This document shows positions 55,833 through 64,000 of a stretch of 64,000 nucleotides of DNA, piece after piece. This DNA is from Pseudomonas sp. Irchel s3h14 (GTDB lineage Bacteria > Pseudomonadota > Gammaproteobacteria > Pseudomonadales > Pseudomonadaceae). Made by a program: the position numbers and the translations under genes. The stretch is from NCBI RefSeq assembly GCF_900187425.1, contig NZ_FYDJ01000009.1, forward strand, positions 1 to 64,000, read 5' to 3'. The notes beneath the pieces were generated by a model. That model searched no databases. It was not told where the DNA came from and worked only from the letters and a program-made list of their open reading frames with translations. Position 1 is the stretch's first letter, and every line of letters begins with the position of its first letter.

Positions 55833-58370
55833 ATGAACGCATCACCGACCGGCAGCGATGCCCAGGCCTTGATTGCCCGACTGGACTGGAGACGCAGCCC
55901 GCTGGGCGCTGCCAGTACCTGGCCGCAGAGCTTGCGAACCGCCGTGGATATCGTGATTCATTCGCCGATGCCCATGCTGTTGCTGTGGGGCCCGCAACTC
56001 ACGCAGATCTACAACGACGGCTTCGCCCTGCTGGCCGGCAGCAAGCATCCACACGCATTCGGACAGCCGACACACCTGATCTGGCCTGAGTTAAAAGACT
56101 TTACCGACCCCATTTACAGCGCCGTCCTACAAGGGCAGGTGCGGACCTACAGCGAACAGCGCTTCACCTTACAGCGTGATGGCCATGATTCCGACTTCTG
56201 GCTGGACCTGACCTACAGCCCCATCCGCGATGAAAGCGCCCAGGTCGCCGGGATTCTGGTTACCGCCATCGAAACCAACGAACGCCGACGCATCGCCCTC
56301 GAACTCGAGCAGCGTTCGGCTGCCAGCCTCAAGGCCCAGCACGAAACCGAGGAGCGCCTGCAACTGGCCCTCGCGGCCACCGACGCCGTCGGCACCTGGG
56401 ACTGGGACATCAGCGAAGACCGCTTCATTGCCGACACCCACTTCGCCCAGTTACACGGTGTCGACCCGCTGCTCGCCAATCAGTTGCCCATCAGCGCCTA
56501 CCTTCAGGGGGTGCACCCGGAAGACCGCGCCATGGTCGCCCGCAGCATCAAGTACTCCATCACCCACGGCACCGAGTACGCCGAGGAATATCGCCTGTTG
56601 CAAGCCGACGGTCAGCTGCGCTGGGTGTTCGCCCGGGGTCGTTGCTACAAGGACCACCATGGTCGGCCGATCCGCTTCCTCGGCGCCGCCCTGGACCTGA
56701 CCGAACGCAAGCACACCGAGCAGGCCTTGCGGCAAAGTCAGACCGAGCTGCAACTGATCATCAACGCCATGCCGATCCTGATCAGCTACGTGGACAGCGA
56801 GGAACGCTTTCGCCTGAACAATGCGGCCTACCTCGACTGGTACGGGCTGACGCCTCAGGAGCTCTTTGGCAAAACCATCCGTGAAGTACTGGGTGAAGAA
56901 GCCTATGCCTTGCGCGCCGAATACATCGCCCAGGCGCTGTCCGGCAAGCCTTGTAGTTTCAGCATCCGCACCCCGCACCGTGACGGCAGCATCCGCCATG
57001 CCCTGATGAACTACTTGCCGCGCCACGGCGCGGATGGTGCGGTGAATGGTTTCTATATCTTTGTGATTGACGAAACCGAGCGCAAACAGACCGAAGAAGC
57101 CCTGCGCAATCTCAACGAAACGCTTGAGGAACGAGTCGCCGCCCGCACCCAGCAATTGGCTGAAGCCAACCAGCGACTGCAGAACGAGATGTTCGAACGC
57201 GAGCGCGCCGAAGAGGCGTTGCGGCATGCGCAGAAGATGGAAGCGCTCGGCCAACTCACCGGCGGCATCGCCCATGACTTCAACAATATGCTCACCGGGA
57301 TCATCGGCAGCCTCGACTTGATGCAGCGCTACATCGCCGACGGGCGCGCCGCCGAGGTGGGCCGTTTCACCGAGGCGGCAGTGTCCTCGGCCAACCGCGC
57401 CGCCGCCCTGACACATCGCCTGCTGGCGTTTTCCCGGCGTCAGTCACTGGACCGCAAGCCGCTGAACGCCAATGATCTGATCCATTCCCTGGAAGATCTG
57501 CTCAGCCGGACCAAGGGCGACCACATCGAGCTCAAACTGCAACTGGCCGATGACGTCTGGCCGGTCAGCACCGACGTCAGCCAGCTGGAAAATGCCCTGC
57601 TCAATCTGGTGATCAACGCCCGGGACGCCATGCCCGATGGCGGCGAGTTGCGGATCGAAACGGCCAACGTTTATCTCGACAGCAGCGACATCAACACCCT
57701 GGAACCGGTCAAGGCCGGGGATTATCTGATGATTGCCGTCAGCGACAACGGTAGCGGCATGACACCGTCGGTGCTGGCCAAGGCCTTCGACCCGTTCTTC
57801 ACCACCAAACCCATCGGCCAGGGCACCGGTCTTGGGCTGTCGATGATCTATGGATTTGCCCAGCAGTCGGGTGGGCATGTCAGCCTGTTCAGCTTGCCGG
57901 GCCAGGGCACCAGCGTTCGTCTGTACCTGCCGCGGCTGCACGCCGCAGAGCCCGAAAACATCCTGAAGCCGGTCACCAGCGAGGCGCCGGCCGCGATTGC
58001 CGGTGAAACCGTGGTGTTGGTGGAGGACGACCCGGCGGTGCGCATGCTGGTGCTCGACCTGCTCAACGAGCTGGGTTACCACGCCCATGAAGCCGAAGAC
58101 GCGAAGACCGCCCTGCCCCTGCTGGAATCCGACCTGCGGGTCGATTTGCTGGTCACCGATGTCGGGCTGCCGGGGATGAACGGTCGGCAACTGGCGGAGA
58201 TCGCGCGCCAGCACCGTCCCGAGCTCAAAGTGCTGTTCATGACCGGTTATGCGGAAAAAGCCGCCGAGCGCCAGGGCTTCCTGGAGGAAGGCATGGACAT
58301 GGTGGCCAAGCCCTTTTCCATTGACCTGTTGGCCAACAAGATTCGCGCGATGATCGGTCAACCGGACTGA
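55833..58370 (+). CDS. Hybrid sensor histidine kinase with PAS domains and receiver
   Basis: An 845-residue soluble hybrid kinase. It begins with a PAS/GAF-like module (GDA: MLLLWGPQLTQIYNDGFALL), has two or three PAS domains (about 160-440) including DITERK-like endings, a coiled coil at about 425-465, HisKA with phospho-acceptor H481 (GGIAHDFNNMLTGI), an HATPase module (NLVINARDAMPDGG, GTGLGLSMIYGFAQQSGG), and a C-terminal receiver with acceptor D776 (VTDVGLPGMNG). There is no transmembrane segment, so it senses a cytosolic cue. I use the ATG at 55833, after AGGA; an in-frame ATG at 55818 is possible. No response regulator gene follows. Confidence 0.9.
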   Translation: MNASPTGSDAQALIARLDWRRSPLGAASTWPQSLRTAVDIVIHSPMPMLLLWGPQLTQIYNDGFALLAGSKHPHAFGQPTHLIWPELKDFTDPIYSAVLQGQVRTYSEQRFTLQRDGHDSDFWLDLTYSPIRDESAQVAGILVTAIETNERRRIALELEQRSAASLKAQHETEERLQLALAATDAVGTWDWDISEDRFIADTHFAQLHGVDPLLANQLPISAYLQGVHPEDRAMVARSIKYSITHGTEYAEEYRLLQADGQLRWVFARGRCYKDHHGRPIRFLGAALDLTERKHTEQALRQSQTELQLIINAMPILISYVDSEERFRLNNAAYLDWYGLTPQELFGKTIREVLGEEAYALRAEYIAQALSGKPCSFSIRTPHRDGSIRHALMNYLPRHGADGAVNGFYIFVIDETERKQTEEALRNLNETLEERVAARTQQLAEANQRLQNEMFERERAEEALRHAQKMEALGQLTGGIAHDFNNMLTGIIGSLDLMQRYIADGRAAEVGRFTEAAVSSANRAAALTHRLLAFSRRQSLDRKPLNANDLIHSLEDLLSRTKGDHIELKLQLADDVWPVSTDVSQLENALLNLVINARDAMPDGGELRIETANVYLDSSDINTLEPVKAGDYLMIAVSDNGSGMTPSVLAKAFDPFFTTKPIGQGTGLGLSMIYGFAQQSGGHVSLFSLPGQGTSVRLYLPRLHAAEPENILKPVTSEAPAAIAGETVVLVEDDPAVRMLVLDLLNELGYHAHEAEDAKTALPLLESDLRVDLLVTDVGLPGMNGRQLAEIARQHRPELKVLFMTGYAEKAAERQGFLEEGMDMVAKPFSIDLLANKIRAMIGQPD

Positions 58371-58435
58371 GTTAAGGCATAATCGCGCGCCCCCGCTGGC
58401 ACCAACATAGCCACCACCGTTGCAAGGTACTGCCC

Positions 58436-58711
58436 ATGAAAGCTCAAGCCCGCCATATCCTGGTGAAAACCTCGGAAGAAGCCGAACAGCTCAAACAACG
58501 CATCGCCAAGGGCGAAGCCTTCGATGTGCTGGCCAAGAAGTATTCCACCTGCCCGTCCGGCAAGCGCGGCGGCGACTTGGGTGAAGTGCGGCCCGGGCAG
58601 ATGGTCGGGGTCATCGATGCCGTGATCTTCAAAAAACCGTTGCGCGTGGTGCACGGACCGATCAAGAGCAAGTTTGGCTATCACCTGGTGCAGGTGTTTT
58701 ACCGGGATTAA
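58436..58711 (+). CDS. Second parvulin-type peptidyl-prolyl isomerase
   Basis: A 91-residue single-domain cytoplasmic parvulin similar to the one at 42528: ARHILVKTSEEAEQLKQRI, KRGGDLGEVRPGQMVGVIDAV and KFGYHLVQVFYRD. The ribosome binding site is AAGGTAC. It follows the hybrid kinase by 65 bases and ends convergently with the sugar kinase gene. Confidence 0.93.
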   Translation: MKAQARHILVKTSEEAEQLKQRIAKGEAFDVLAKKYSTCPSGKRGGDLGEVRPGQMVGVIDAVIFKKPLRVVHGPIKSKFGYHLVQVFYRD

Positions 58712-58722
58712 TGGATCGTATT

Positions 58723-59658
58723 TCAGGTTCGGGGGATCAATGCCCCCGGCACTTGAATCACCTGACTCGCCAATTGATGCCCCGCTTCGGCAGCCTCAAC
58801 CGGGCTACCTCCTTTCAGGCGACTGGCCAAATACGCCGCGCTAAATGAATCCCCCGCCGCCGTGGTGTCCACCACCCGCTCGACCACCTGCGCCGGCACC
58901 TCGAACGACTCTCCATCACAACGAATCAGACACGCCTCGGCGCCCCGCTTGAGTACCACTTCAGGCGTGCCAATCTGCTCGTAAGCGGCAAACACCGCCT
59001 CGCAATCGGAATAACTAAACAGCGCCTGTTCGTCATCGACAGTCAGCAATGCCAGGTCGACGTAGGGCAGAACGCTGCGATAGGCCGCCCGTGCGTCCTC
59101 GACCGACGCCCACAAACGTGGCCGGTAGTTGTTGTCGAACACGATCCGCGCATCCCGCTGCCGTGCCTCGATCAGGGTTTCCAGCAATTTCTCCCGACCT
59201 TGCGCGCCGAGTACCGCCAGGGTGATGCCACTGAAATACAGCACATCGTAATCCGGCAGCGCCGCCAGGATCGGCGCGGCGGCCGGGGTGGTGAAACAAT
59301 CGCGGACGGCCGCCTCATTGCGCCAGTAGAGAAAACGCCGTTCGCCGGCAGCGTCAGTCTGGATGCAATACAAGCCAGGCAATCGGCCGGGCAAGCGCTG
59401 GACCCTACCGAGCCCGATGTTTTCGTCGGCCCAGCTCTGGCACATGGCATCGCTGAAACTGTCGTCGCCCAGGGCGGTGACGTAATCCACCGTGCCGCCC
59501 TCGCCCAACTCCCGGGACAGGTAGACCGCCGTGTTCAAGGTATCGCCACCGAAACTCTGTTGCAGGCTGCCGTCGGCGCGTTGCTGCAACTCGATCATGC
59601 ATTCGCCGATCAGGGCGATGCGCGGGGTGTTGGGGCCGAGGGTGCTGATGGTGTTCAT
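58723..59658 (-). CDS. kdgK: PfkB-family sugar kinase, probably 2-dehydro-3-deoxygluconokinase
   Basis: A 311-residue PfkB-type kinase. The early IALIGECMIELQ and GGDTLNTAVYLSREL, and the ATP/active-site signature VVDTTAAGDSFSAAYLASRL, with the catalytic Asp in TAAGDS, are diagnostic; the sequence resembles KdgK, which phosphorylates 2-keto-3-deoxygluconate. The start at 59658 is that of the family. It is the last gene of the deaminase-kinase series; the 143-base gap contains a REP-like repeat, so it may be a separate unit. The sugar specificity is inferred. Confidence 0.85.
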   Translation of the reverse strand: MNTISTLGPNTPRIALIGECMIELQQRADGSLQQSFGGDTLNTAVYLSRELGEGGTVDYVTALGDDSFSDAMCQSWADENIGLGRVQRLPGRLPGLYCIQTDAAGERRFLYWRNEAAVRDCFTTPAAAPILAALPDYDVLYFSGITLAVLGAQGREKLLETLIEARQRDARIVFDNNYRPRLWASVEDARAAYRSVLPYVDLALLTVDDEQALFSYSDCEAVFAAYEQIGTPEVVLKRGAEACLIRCDGESFEVPAQVVERVVDTTAAGDSFSAAYLASRLKGGSPVEAAEAGHQLASQVIQVPGALIPRT

Positions 59659-59702
59659 TGTGTGGGGTCTCAGATGCTGCGATGTTGTCTGGGCGGCCGC
59701 CT

Positions 59703-59780
59703 TCGCGAGCAGGTCGAATCGTCGCACCGTCGCTCCCACAATGGAATGCGTTTCCCTGTGGGAGTGAGCCTGCTCGCGAT
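59703..59780. repeat. Degenerate REP doublet
   Basis: GCGAGCAGG (59705-) and CGCTCCCACA (59731-) pair with TGTGGGAGTGAGCCTGCTCGC (59757-59777) across a short spacer, with an interruption in the left arm. It is a decayed relative of the element at 54502-54591. Confidence 0.75.
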
Positions 59781-59801
59781 GGCCGCGCCTCGGTCTAAAC
59801 C

Positions 59802-61019
59802 TTAGAAACAGGTTTCCATGGTTTCGATGACATTCAGCTGCTCATCCACCAGACACCCGATACGCCACTTGTCGAACGTCAGGCACGGGTGCGAAGTACC
59901 AAAGGAAATAATGTCCCCCACCCGCAATTCAACCCCCGGCGCCACGGTCATGAACGCATGCTGGTCCATCACTGCCGTCACCTTGCAGGCGCTGACGTCG
60001 TCGCCCGTCGCCGGCACCACGCCCGCCTTGTAACGCAACAGCGGCACCGGCAACCCGGCGTCGTAGGCCACGTCGCGTTTACCCAGGGCGATCACCGCAA
60101 AACCCGGTTCCGGCAACGACTGCACGTGAGCCCAGACTTCCAGCGCCGGGCGCAGGCCTTCGTGCAGATCACTGCGGCGGTCGAGCACGCAGCATTGCGC
60201 TTCTTTATAGATGCCATGGTCGTGAGCCACGTAGCTGCCGGGACGCAGCACGCTGAGGAAACGCCCGCCGGCGTTCTGCGCTTCGAAGGATTCAGCGATC
60301 AGGTCATACCATGCCGAACCCGACGCCGTGATGATCGGCTTGGGAATGGCGAACGCGCCGCTGTCCTGCAATTGCACGGCCAGGCGCACCAAAGAATCAG
60401 CGAACGCACGGATGCCGCTCACCGCGTGATCGCCGTGAATCACCCCTTCGTAACCTTCGATCCCGGTCAGCGCCAGGGCCGGTTGTGCGGCAATGGCTTT
60501 GGCCAGCGCGACCACTTCGTCTTCCGTGCGGCAACCGCAGCGACCGCCGACCACGCCGTACTCGATCATCACGTTCAAGCGCACACCGCGCGAGGCGAAA
60601 TACGCGCCGAGGTCGGCGACGTTGTCCGGGTGATCGACCATGCAATGGAAGTCGAAAGTCGGGTCCGTCAGCAGATCGGCGATCAACGCCATATTCGGCG
60701 TACCGACCAATTGGTTGGCCATCAGCACCCGATGCACGCCATGGGCGTAAGCCGCGCGGGTTTGCGTGGCGCTGGCCAGGGTGATGCCCCAGGCACCGGC
60801 GTCCAGTTGGCGGCGAAACAGCGCCGGGGTCATGCTGGTTTTGCCGTGGGGGGCGAGTTCGGCACCGCTGTTGCTGACAAACGCCTGCATCCAGCGAATG
60901 TTGTGTTCCAGCGCTTCGCGGTGCAGCACCAGCGCAGGCAAGCTAACGTCGCGCACAAGATTGGCGCCTGTGTGGGCAAAGCCCTTTTCCACGGTGGCAG
61001 TATTTTTGGCGGAAAACAT
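59802..61019 (-). CDS. PLP-dependent amino-acid deaminase (D-serine/D-threonine-type, alanine-racemase fold)
   Basis: A 405-residue fold type III PLP enzyme. The alanine-racemase-like N-terminal barrel has the PLP lysine in ELAPHGKTSMTPALFRRQL, with later GYEGVIHGDHAVSG and TASGSAWYDL. The C-terminal DSD1-like domain includes SFGTSHPCLTFDKW, with the His/Cys metal pair typical of D-serine dehydratase-like deaminases. Such enzymes release ammonia through an enamine, which RidA disposes of; a ridA gene lies in the same cluster. ATG at 61019 follows GAGGAG. Which amino acid it acts on is unknown. Confidence 0.85.
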   Translation of the reverse strand: MFSAKNTATVEKGFAHTGANLVRDVSLPALVLHREALEHNIRWMQAFVSNSGAELAPHGKTSMTPALFRRQLDAGAWGITLASATQTRAAYAHGVHRVLMANQLVGTPNMALIADLLTDPTFDFHCMVDHPDNVADLGAYFASRGVRLNVMIEYGVVGGRCGCRTEDEVVALAKAIAAQPALALTGIEGYEGVIHGDHAVSGIRAFADSLVRLAVQLQDSGAFAIPKPIITASGSAWYDLIAESFEAQNAGGRFLSVLRPGSYVAHDHGIYKEAQCCVLDRRSDLHEGLRPALEVWAHVQSLPEPGFAVIALGKRDVAYDAGLPVPLLRYKAGVVPATGDDVSACKVTAVMDQHAFMTVAPGVELRVGDIISFGTSHPCLTFDKWRIGCLVDEQLNVIETMETCF

Positions 61020-61058
61020 GGTCGAACTCCTCACATTCGCGGCCGCAGGCAGCCGCTG

Positions 61059-61823
61059 TTATTCGTTGATGCGACGGGCCAGGCTGTTGGCGCTGTCAAT
61101 CAGCACCCGGCGATAGTCGTTGTAATTGTTTTTGGCATCGGCCCGTGGGGCGACGATGCACAGGGTCGCAATAGCCACGCCGTTCGGGTCTTTCACCGGG
61201 GCGGCGAAGCAATGGGTAAAGGTGTCGGCAACGCTATCGAAAGAGAAGAAGCCATCGATAGCGGCCTGACGGATTTCACCGAGAAACTGCGCCAGTGGCA
61301 GGCGTTCGCCGTTGGGCAGGATGAAGTCGTCGTGATCAATCAGATCGACGATTTCCTGGTCGCTCAAGTGCGCCAGCAGCAGGCGCCCGGAAGCGGTCCA
61401 GGGAATCGGCGCGTTCTCGCCGATGTCCGAGGAAATGCGGAAATGCCGCTCGCCCTCTTTCATCAAGGCCACGGTGTATTTTCGTCCGTTGAGCAGGCAC
61501 ATCTGCGCGGTTTCGCGGGTCTGGCTGACGATCTCCTGCAACGCGTGATCGGCCTCGCGGGTCAGGTCGAAATGGCGTAAATGCGCTTGCCCCAGGAAGT
61601 ACAACTGACGGCCGAGGTAGACGTGACCGTCCTTGCCCACCGCCTCCAGAATCCGTCGTTCCAGCAGGGAGGCAACCAATTCGTAGACCGTGGATTTCGG
61701 GCTGCCGATGCCGCTGGCGATTTCGTTCGGGCGCAGGGGCTTGCCGACTTCCTTGAGGAAATCGAGGATATCGAACGCCCGGTCCAGACCGCGAGCCCGG
61801 CGCTTGATGGTGTCTTCGGTCAT
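61059..61823 (-). CDS. IclR-family transcriptional regulator
   Basis: A 254-residue IclR-type repressor: N-terminal winged helix (GLDRAFDILDFLKEV, RPNEIASGIGSPKSTVYELVASLLERRIL) and a C-terminal effector-binding domain (APIPWTASGRLLLAHLSDQEI, GFFSFDSVADTFTHCFAAPVKDPNGVAIATLCIVAP). It probably controls the deaminase, kinase and transporter around it. The ATG at 61823 begins the conserved region; an ATG at 61838 would add five residues. A 106-bp repeat separates it from the ridA gene upstream. Confidence 0.92.
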   Translation of the reverse strand: MTEDTIKRRARGLDRAFDILDFLKEVGKPLRPNEIASGIGSPKSTVYELVASLLERRILEAVGKDGHVYLGRQLYFLGQAHLRHFDLTREADHALQEIVSQTRETAQMCLLNGRKYTVALMKEGERHFRISSDIGENAPIPWTASGRLLLAHLSDQEIVDLIDHDDFILPNGERLPLAQFLGEIRQAAIDGFFSFDSVADTFTHCFAAPVKDPNGVAIATLCIVAPRADAKNNYNDYRRVLIDSANSLARRINE

Positions 61824-61867
61824 TTCATTGGTTCCCATACAAATTCGCCAGGGAGTTTACCGCTAAT

Positions 61868-61973
61868 GATCGTTCCCACGCTCTGCGTGGGAATGCCTCA
61901 ATGGACGCTCTGCGTCCGCTTTGGGACGCGGAGCGTCCCGGGCTGCATTCCCACGCGGAGCGTGGGAACGATC
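61868..61973. repeat. 106-bp structured repeat, copy 2
   Basis: Same length and termini as the copy at 52398-52503, with the central part inverted relative to it: the element behaves as one unit inserted in the opposite orientation. It lies between the iclR start and the ridA stop, inside what might otherwise be one operon. Confidence 0.9.
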
Positions 61974-61980
61974 ATTAGGG

Positions 61981-62370
61981 TCAGGCCTTTTTCTTGTACG
62001 CGATGCAGTCGATCTCGACCTTGCAATCGACCATCATGTTCGCCTGCACACAGGCCCGGGCCGGTGCGTGTTCGCTTTTGAAGTATTCGGAAAACACCTT
62101 GTTGAAGCTCCAGAAATCCCGCGGGTCTTCCAGCCACACACCGGTGCGCACTACATCTTCGAGGCCATAACCGGCCTCTTCGAGAATCGCGATCAAATTC
62201 TTCATGGTCTGGTGAGTCTGTTCGACGATGCCACCCACAATGATTTCGCCATCCAGCGCCGGTACTTGCCCGGATACGTGTAGCCAGCCATCGGCTTCAA
62301 CGGCGCGGGCGAAAGGACGGGGTTGGCCGCCACCGGCGGTGCTGCCGGTGCCGTAACGAGTAATGCTCAT
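61981..62370 (-). CDS. RidA-family protein
   Basis: A 129-residue RidA/YjgF protein: MSITRYGTGSTAGGG start, RPFARAVEADGWLHVSGQVP, VRTGVWLEDPRDFWSFNKVFSEYF and the ending HAPARACVQANMMVDCKVEIDCIAY, where the arginine contacts the imine carboxylate. It fits as the enamine/imine deaminase partner of the PLP deaminase at 59802. The start at 62370 has AGGAGA seven bases upstream. The open frame continues much further upstream in another gene's sequence, but that is not used. It follows the ABC ATPase by 44 bases. Confidence 0.93.
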   Translation of the reverse strand: MSITRYGTGSTAGGGQPRPFARAVEADGWLHVSGQVPALDGEIIVGGIVEQTHQTMKNLIAILEEAGYGLEDVVRTGVWLEDPRDFWSFNKVFSEYFKSEHAPARACVQANMMVDCKVEIDCIAYKKKA

Positions 62371-62414
62371 GAATAATTCTCCTGATTGAAAAGTGAAAAT
62401 GCTTCTGTAAAAAA

Positions 62415-63221
62415 TCAGAAGCGCGTGTTCTTGAGAAATTCCGTCAGTCGTGGCGATTGCGGGCGTTCGAAGAGTTCCTTGGGTGGCCCCTGCTCTTCGA
62501 TCCGCCCCTGATTCATGAAGACGATCTTGTCCGAGACCTCGAAAGCGAAGCGCATTTCGTGGGTCACCAGCAGCATGGTCATGCCGTCCTCGGCCAGGCC
62601 TTTGATCACACTCAGCACTTCGCCCACCAGTTCCGGATCGAGGGCCGAAGTGACTTCGTCGAACAGCATCAGGCTCGGGTTCATCGCAATCGCCCGGGCA
62701 ATTGCCACACGCTGCTGCTGACCGCCGGACAATTGACCGGGGAAGTGATCGCGCCGCTCCAGCAAGCCGACCCGCTCCAGCCATTTTTCCGCCAGGGCCA
62801 CCGCTTCATCCTTGTGCAGCTTTTTGACCTTGAGCAAACCGAGGGTGACGTTCTGCAACGCCGTGAGGTGCGGAAACAGGTTGAACTGCTGGAACGCCAT
62901 GCCGGTCATGGCCCGATGCCGGGCGATGACTTTTTCCGGGTGACGCACGCGCTTGCCGTTAACCTCGTCATAACCGATGGACTCGCCATCGAGCATGATC
63001 TGCCCGCCCTGGAATTCTTCGAGCATGTTCACGCAGCGCAGCAGCGTGGTCTTGCCCGAGCCGCTGGAACCGATCAGCGTCACGACGTTGCCGCGCTGCA
63101 TGGTCAGGTCTACGCCCTTGAGCACTTCGAGCTGGCCGTATTGTTTGTGCAGGCCGCGGATGTCCAGCAAGGCCTGACCGTTTTGAGCATCTTTTACGTT
63201 AGAGAGCGAAGGTTGAGTCAT
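62415..63221 (-). CDS. Amino-acid ABC transporter ATP-binding protein
   Basis: A 268-residue GlnQ/HisP-type ATPase for polar amino acids: Walker A GSSGSGKTTLL near residue 52, Q-loop MAFQQFNLFPHLTALQN, signature LSGGQQQRVAIARAIA, Walker B LMLFDEVTSALDPEL and the switch histidine in LLVTHEMRFA. Its start overlaps the permease stop (63218-63221), giving tight coupling. The amino acid carried cannot be told; the neighbouring deaminase and RidA suggest a D-amino acid or serine/threonine-like substrate. Confidence 0.95.
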   Translation of the reverse strand: MTQPSLSNVKDAQNGQALLDIRGLHKQYGQLEVLKGVDLTMQRGNVVTLIGSSGSGKTTLLRCVNMLEEFQGGQIMLDGESIGYDEVNGKRVRHPEKVIARHRAMTGMAFQQFNLFPHLTALQNVTLGLLKVKKLHKDEAVALAEKWLERVGLLERRDHFPGQLSGGQQQRVAIARAIAMNPSLMLFDEVTSALDPELVGEVLSVIKGLAEDGMTMLLVTHEMRFAFEVSDKIVFMNQGRIEEQGPPKELFERPQSPRLTEFLKNTRF

Positions 63222-63880
63222 GGCAAGGCCACCCGCTTTTCAATGTGCCGGCCGAGTAATTCGATGGCGTAGTTGATGACGAAAAACAGAAATCCGGCGA
63301 ACAGGTAAAACTCGAGGGTCATGAAGGTCCGGGCGATGATCTGCTGCGTGCTGAGCAACAATTCAGCCACACCGATCACCGACAGCAGCGTGGAGGCCTT
63401 GACGATCTCGGTGGACGAGTTGACCCAGGTCGGCAAGATCTGCCGCAGCGCCTGAGGCAACAGCACGTAACCGAGTGCTTGATAAAACGTCAGGCCGATG
63501 GCCTTGCTCGCTTCCATCTGACCACTGGGCAGCGCTTGCAATGCGCCGCGCACGATCTCGGCGACGTGGGAGCCGCAAAACAGCGTCAGCCCCAACGCAC
63601 CGGCCTGAAAGGCACTGATCTGCCAACCCAGCGCCGGCGCCATATAGAAGCAGGCGAGCACCAATACAAACACCGGCGTGCCGCGAATGATGTCGACGTA
63701 AAACCGAAATGGCGCGCGCATCCAGAACTTGCCGTAGGTCAGCACCAGACCGGCAACAACGCCGAGCATCGTGCCCAGCAGAATTGCCAGCGCCGAGACC
63801 TGCACACTGGTCATAAAGCCTTGCCACAGGACTTCCCGTGCCACCCATAACTCATGTAACCAACTGGGGGATTCGTACAT
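63218..63880 (-). CDS. Amino-acid ABC transporter permease (HisM/GlnP-type)
   Basis: A 220-residue inner membrane permease with about five helices; RFYVDIIRGTPVFVLVLACFYMAP and the EAA loop QMEASKAIGLTFYQALGYVLLPQALRQILPTWVN are typical of the polar amino acid family. It forms the membrane channel with the second permease upstream. It ends by overlapping the ATPase gene. Confidence 0.95.
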   Translation of the reverse strand: MYESPSWLHELWVAREVLWQGFMTSVQVSALAILLGTMLGVVAGLVLTYGKFWMRAPFRFYVDIIRGTPVFVLVLACFYMAPALGWQISAFQAGALGLTLFCGSHVAEIVRGALQALPSGQMEASKAIGLTFYQALGYVLLPQALRQILPTWVNSSTEIVKASTLLSVIGVAELLLSTQQIIARTFMTLEFYLFAGFLFFVINYAIELLGRHIEKRVALP

Positions 63881-63889
63881 GTGGGCCTC

Positions 63890-64000
63890 CTATCGGCGAA
63901 TTGCCAGACGCTGCTCGAGGTAACGCAGCATCATGGCAATGAGGTAACAGGCCGCCACATAGAGCGCTGTGGTCACCAGCCAGGTTTCAATCACCCGGTA
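63890..64000 (-). CDS. Second amino-acid ABC transporter permease, 3' end only
   Basis: The minus strand keeps an open frame from the window edge to a TAG at 63890-63892, giving the last 36 residues (TWLVTTALYVAACYLIAMMLRYLEQRLAIRR end) of a membrane protein. The final hydrophobic helix and the basic tail LRYLEQRLAIRR are those of HisQ/GlnP-type permeases. It ends 10 bases before the start of the next permease gene. The rest, and presumably the binding protein, lie beyond the window. Confidence 0.85.
   Translation of the reverse strand, partial: YRVIETWLVTTALYVAACYLIAMMLRYLEQRLAIRR

Noticed and set aside
59889..61580. 563-codon plus frame opposite deaminase and iclR genes
   Set aside because: It spans two well-supported genes on the other strand and has no start signal.

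Overview
The window reads as a chromosomal segment of a Pseudomonas of the P. fluorescens group. The signs are the order gacA-uvrC-pgsA-tRNA-Gly, a TTG-started gacA, an OprD-type porin, a P. fragi-type lipase, an HbcR/GntP/BdhA ketone-body cluster and many REP/REPIN-type inverted repeats. All calls come from reading the sequence and recognising families from memory; no database search was run.

Layout. 1-312: a probable dispersed repeat. 313-3732 (minus): CBS protein and the assimilatory nitrite reductase nirBD, behind a sigma-54-type promoter and a leader that carries an intrinsic terminator. 4076-5290: a membrane acyltransferase-like protein. 5324-13362: an expanded RNA-repair locus. rtcR (CARF domain plus sigma-54 activator) is divergent from rsr (TROVE/Ro60), a structured non-coding stretch, rtcB, a HEAT-repeat protein, a nucleotidyltransferase and rtcA. 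13403-17126: molbindin, OprD porin, LysR, DUF1445 protein. 17562-21772: a periplasmic binding protein overlapping a GAF-GGDEF-EAL receptor. 21820-23570: a broken esterase and a broken IS1182-type transposase.

23582-32772: a 2-aminoethylphosphonate (AEP) module with LysR, RidA, FAD oxidoreductase, a dadA remnant, phnW, an organophosphate-type MFS carrier, phnX and an acetaldehyde dehydrogenase. It would take AEP (and perhaps N-methyl-AEP) to phosphonoacetaldehyde, then acetaldehyde plus phosphate, then acetate. The same operator-like motif lies before ridA and before phnW. 32919-34802: an amino-acid-type chemoreceptor. 35008-38206: tRNA-Gly, pgsA, uvrC, gacA. 38333-39534: GNAT and nitrilase-family genes.

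39695-41248: a DAHP synthase preceded by two small aromatic-rich ORFs and a strong terminator, which looks like transcription attenuation of aromatic biosynthesis. 41537-42809: lipase and parvulin. 42945-48494: yejABEF oligopeptide-type ABC transporter, coupled by an ATGA overlap to an HbcR-like sigma-54 activator. 50205-54490: 3-hydroxybutyrate permease, dehydrogenase and acetoacetyl-CoA synthetase behind a sigma-54 promoter. 54603-58711: PilU-type ATPase, hybrid histidine kinase, second parvulin. 58723-64000 (minus): sugar kinase, PLP amino-acid deaminase, IclR regulator, RidA and an amino-acid ABC transporter that runs off the window.

Most notable: the structured RNA candidate and accessory proteins in the rtc operon; the aromatic leader/attenuator before DAHP synthase; the sigma-54 plus terminator leader of nirB; the paired operator motif in the AEP cluster; and three gene remnants clustered at 21.8-27.1 kb.
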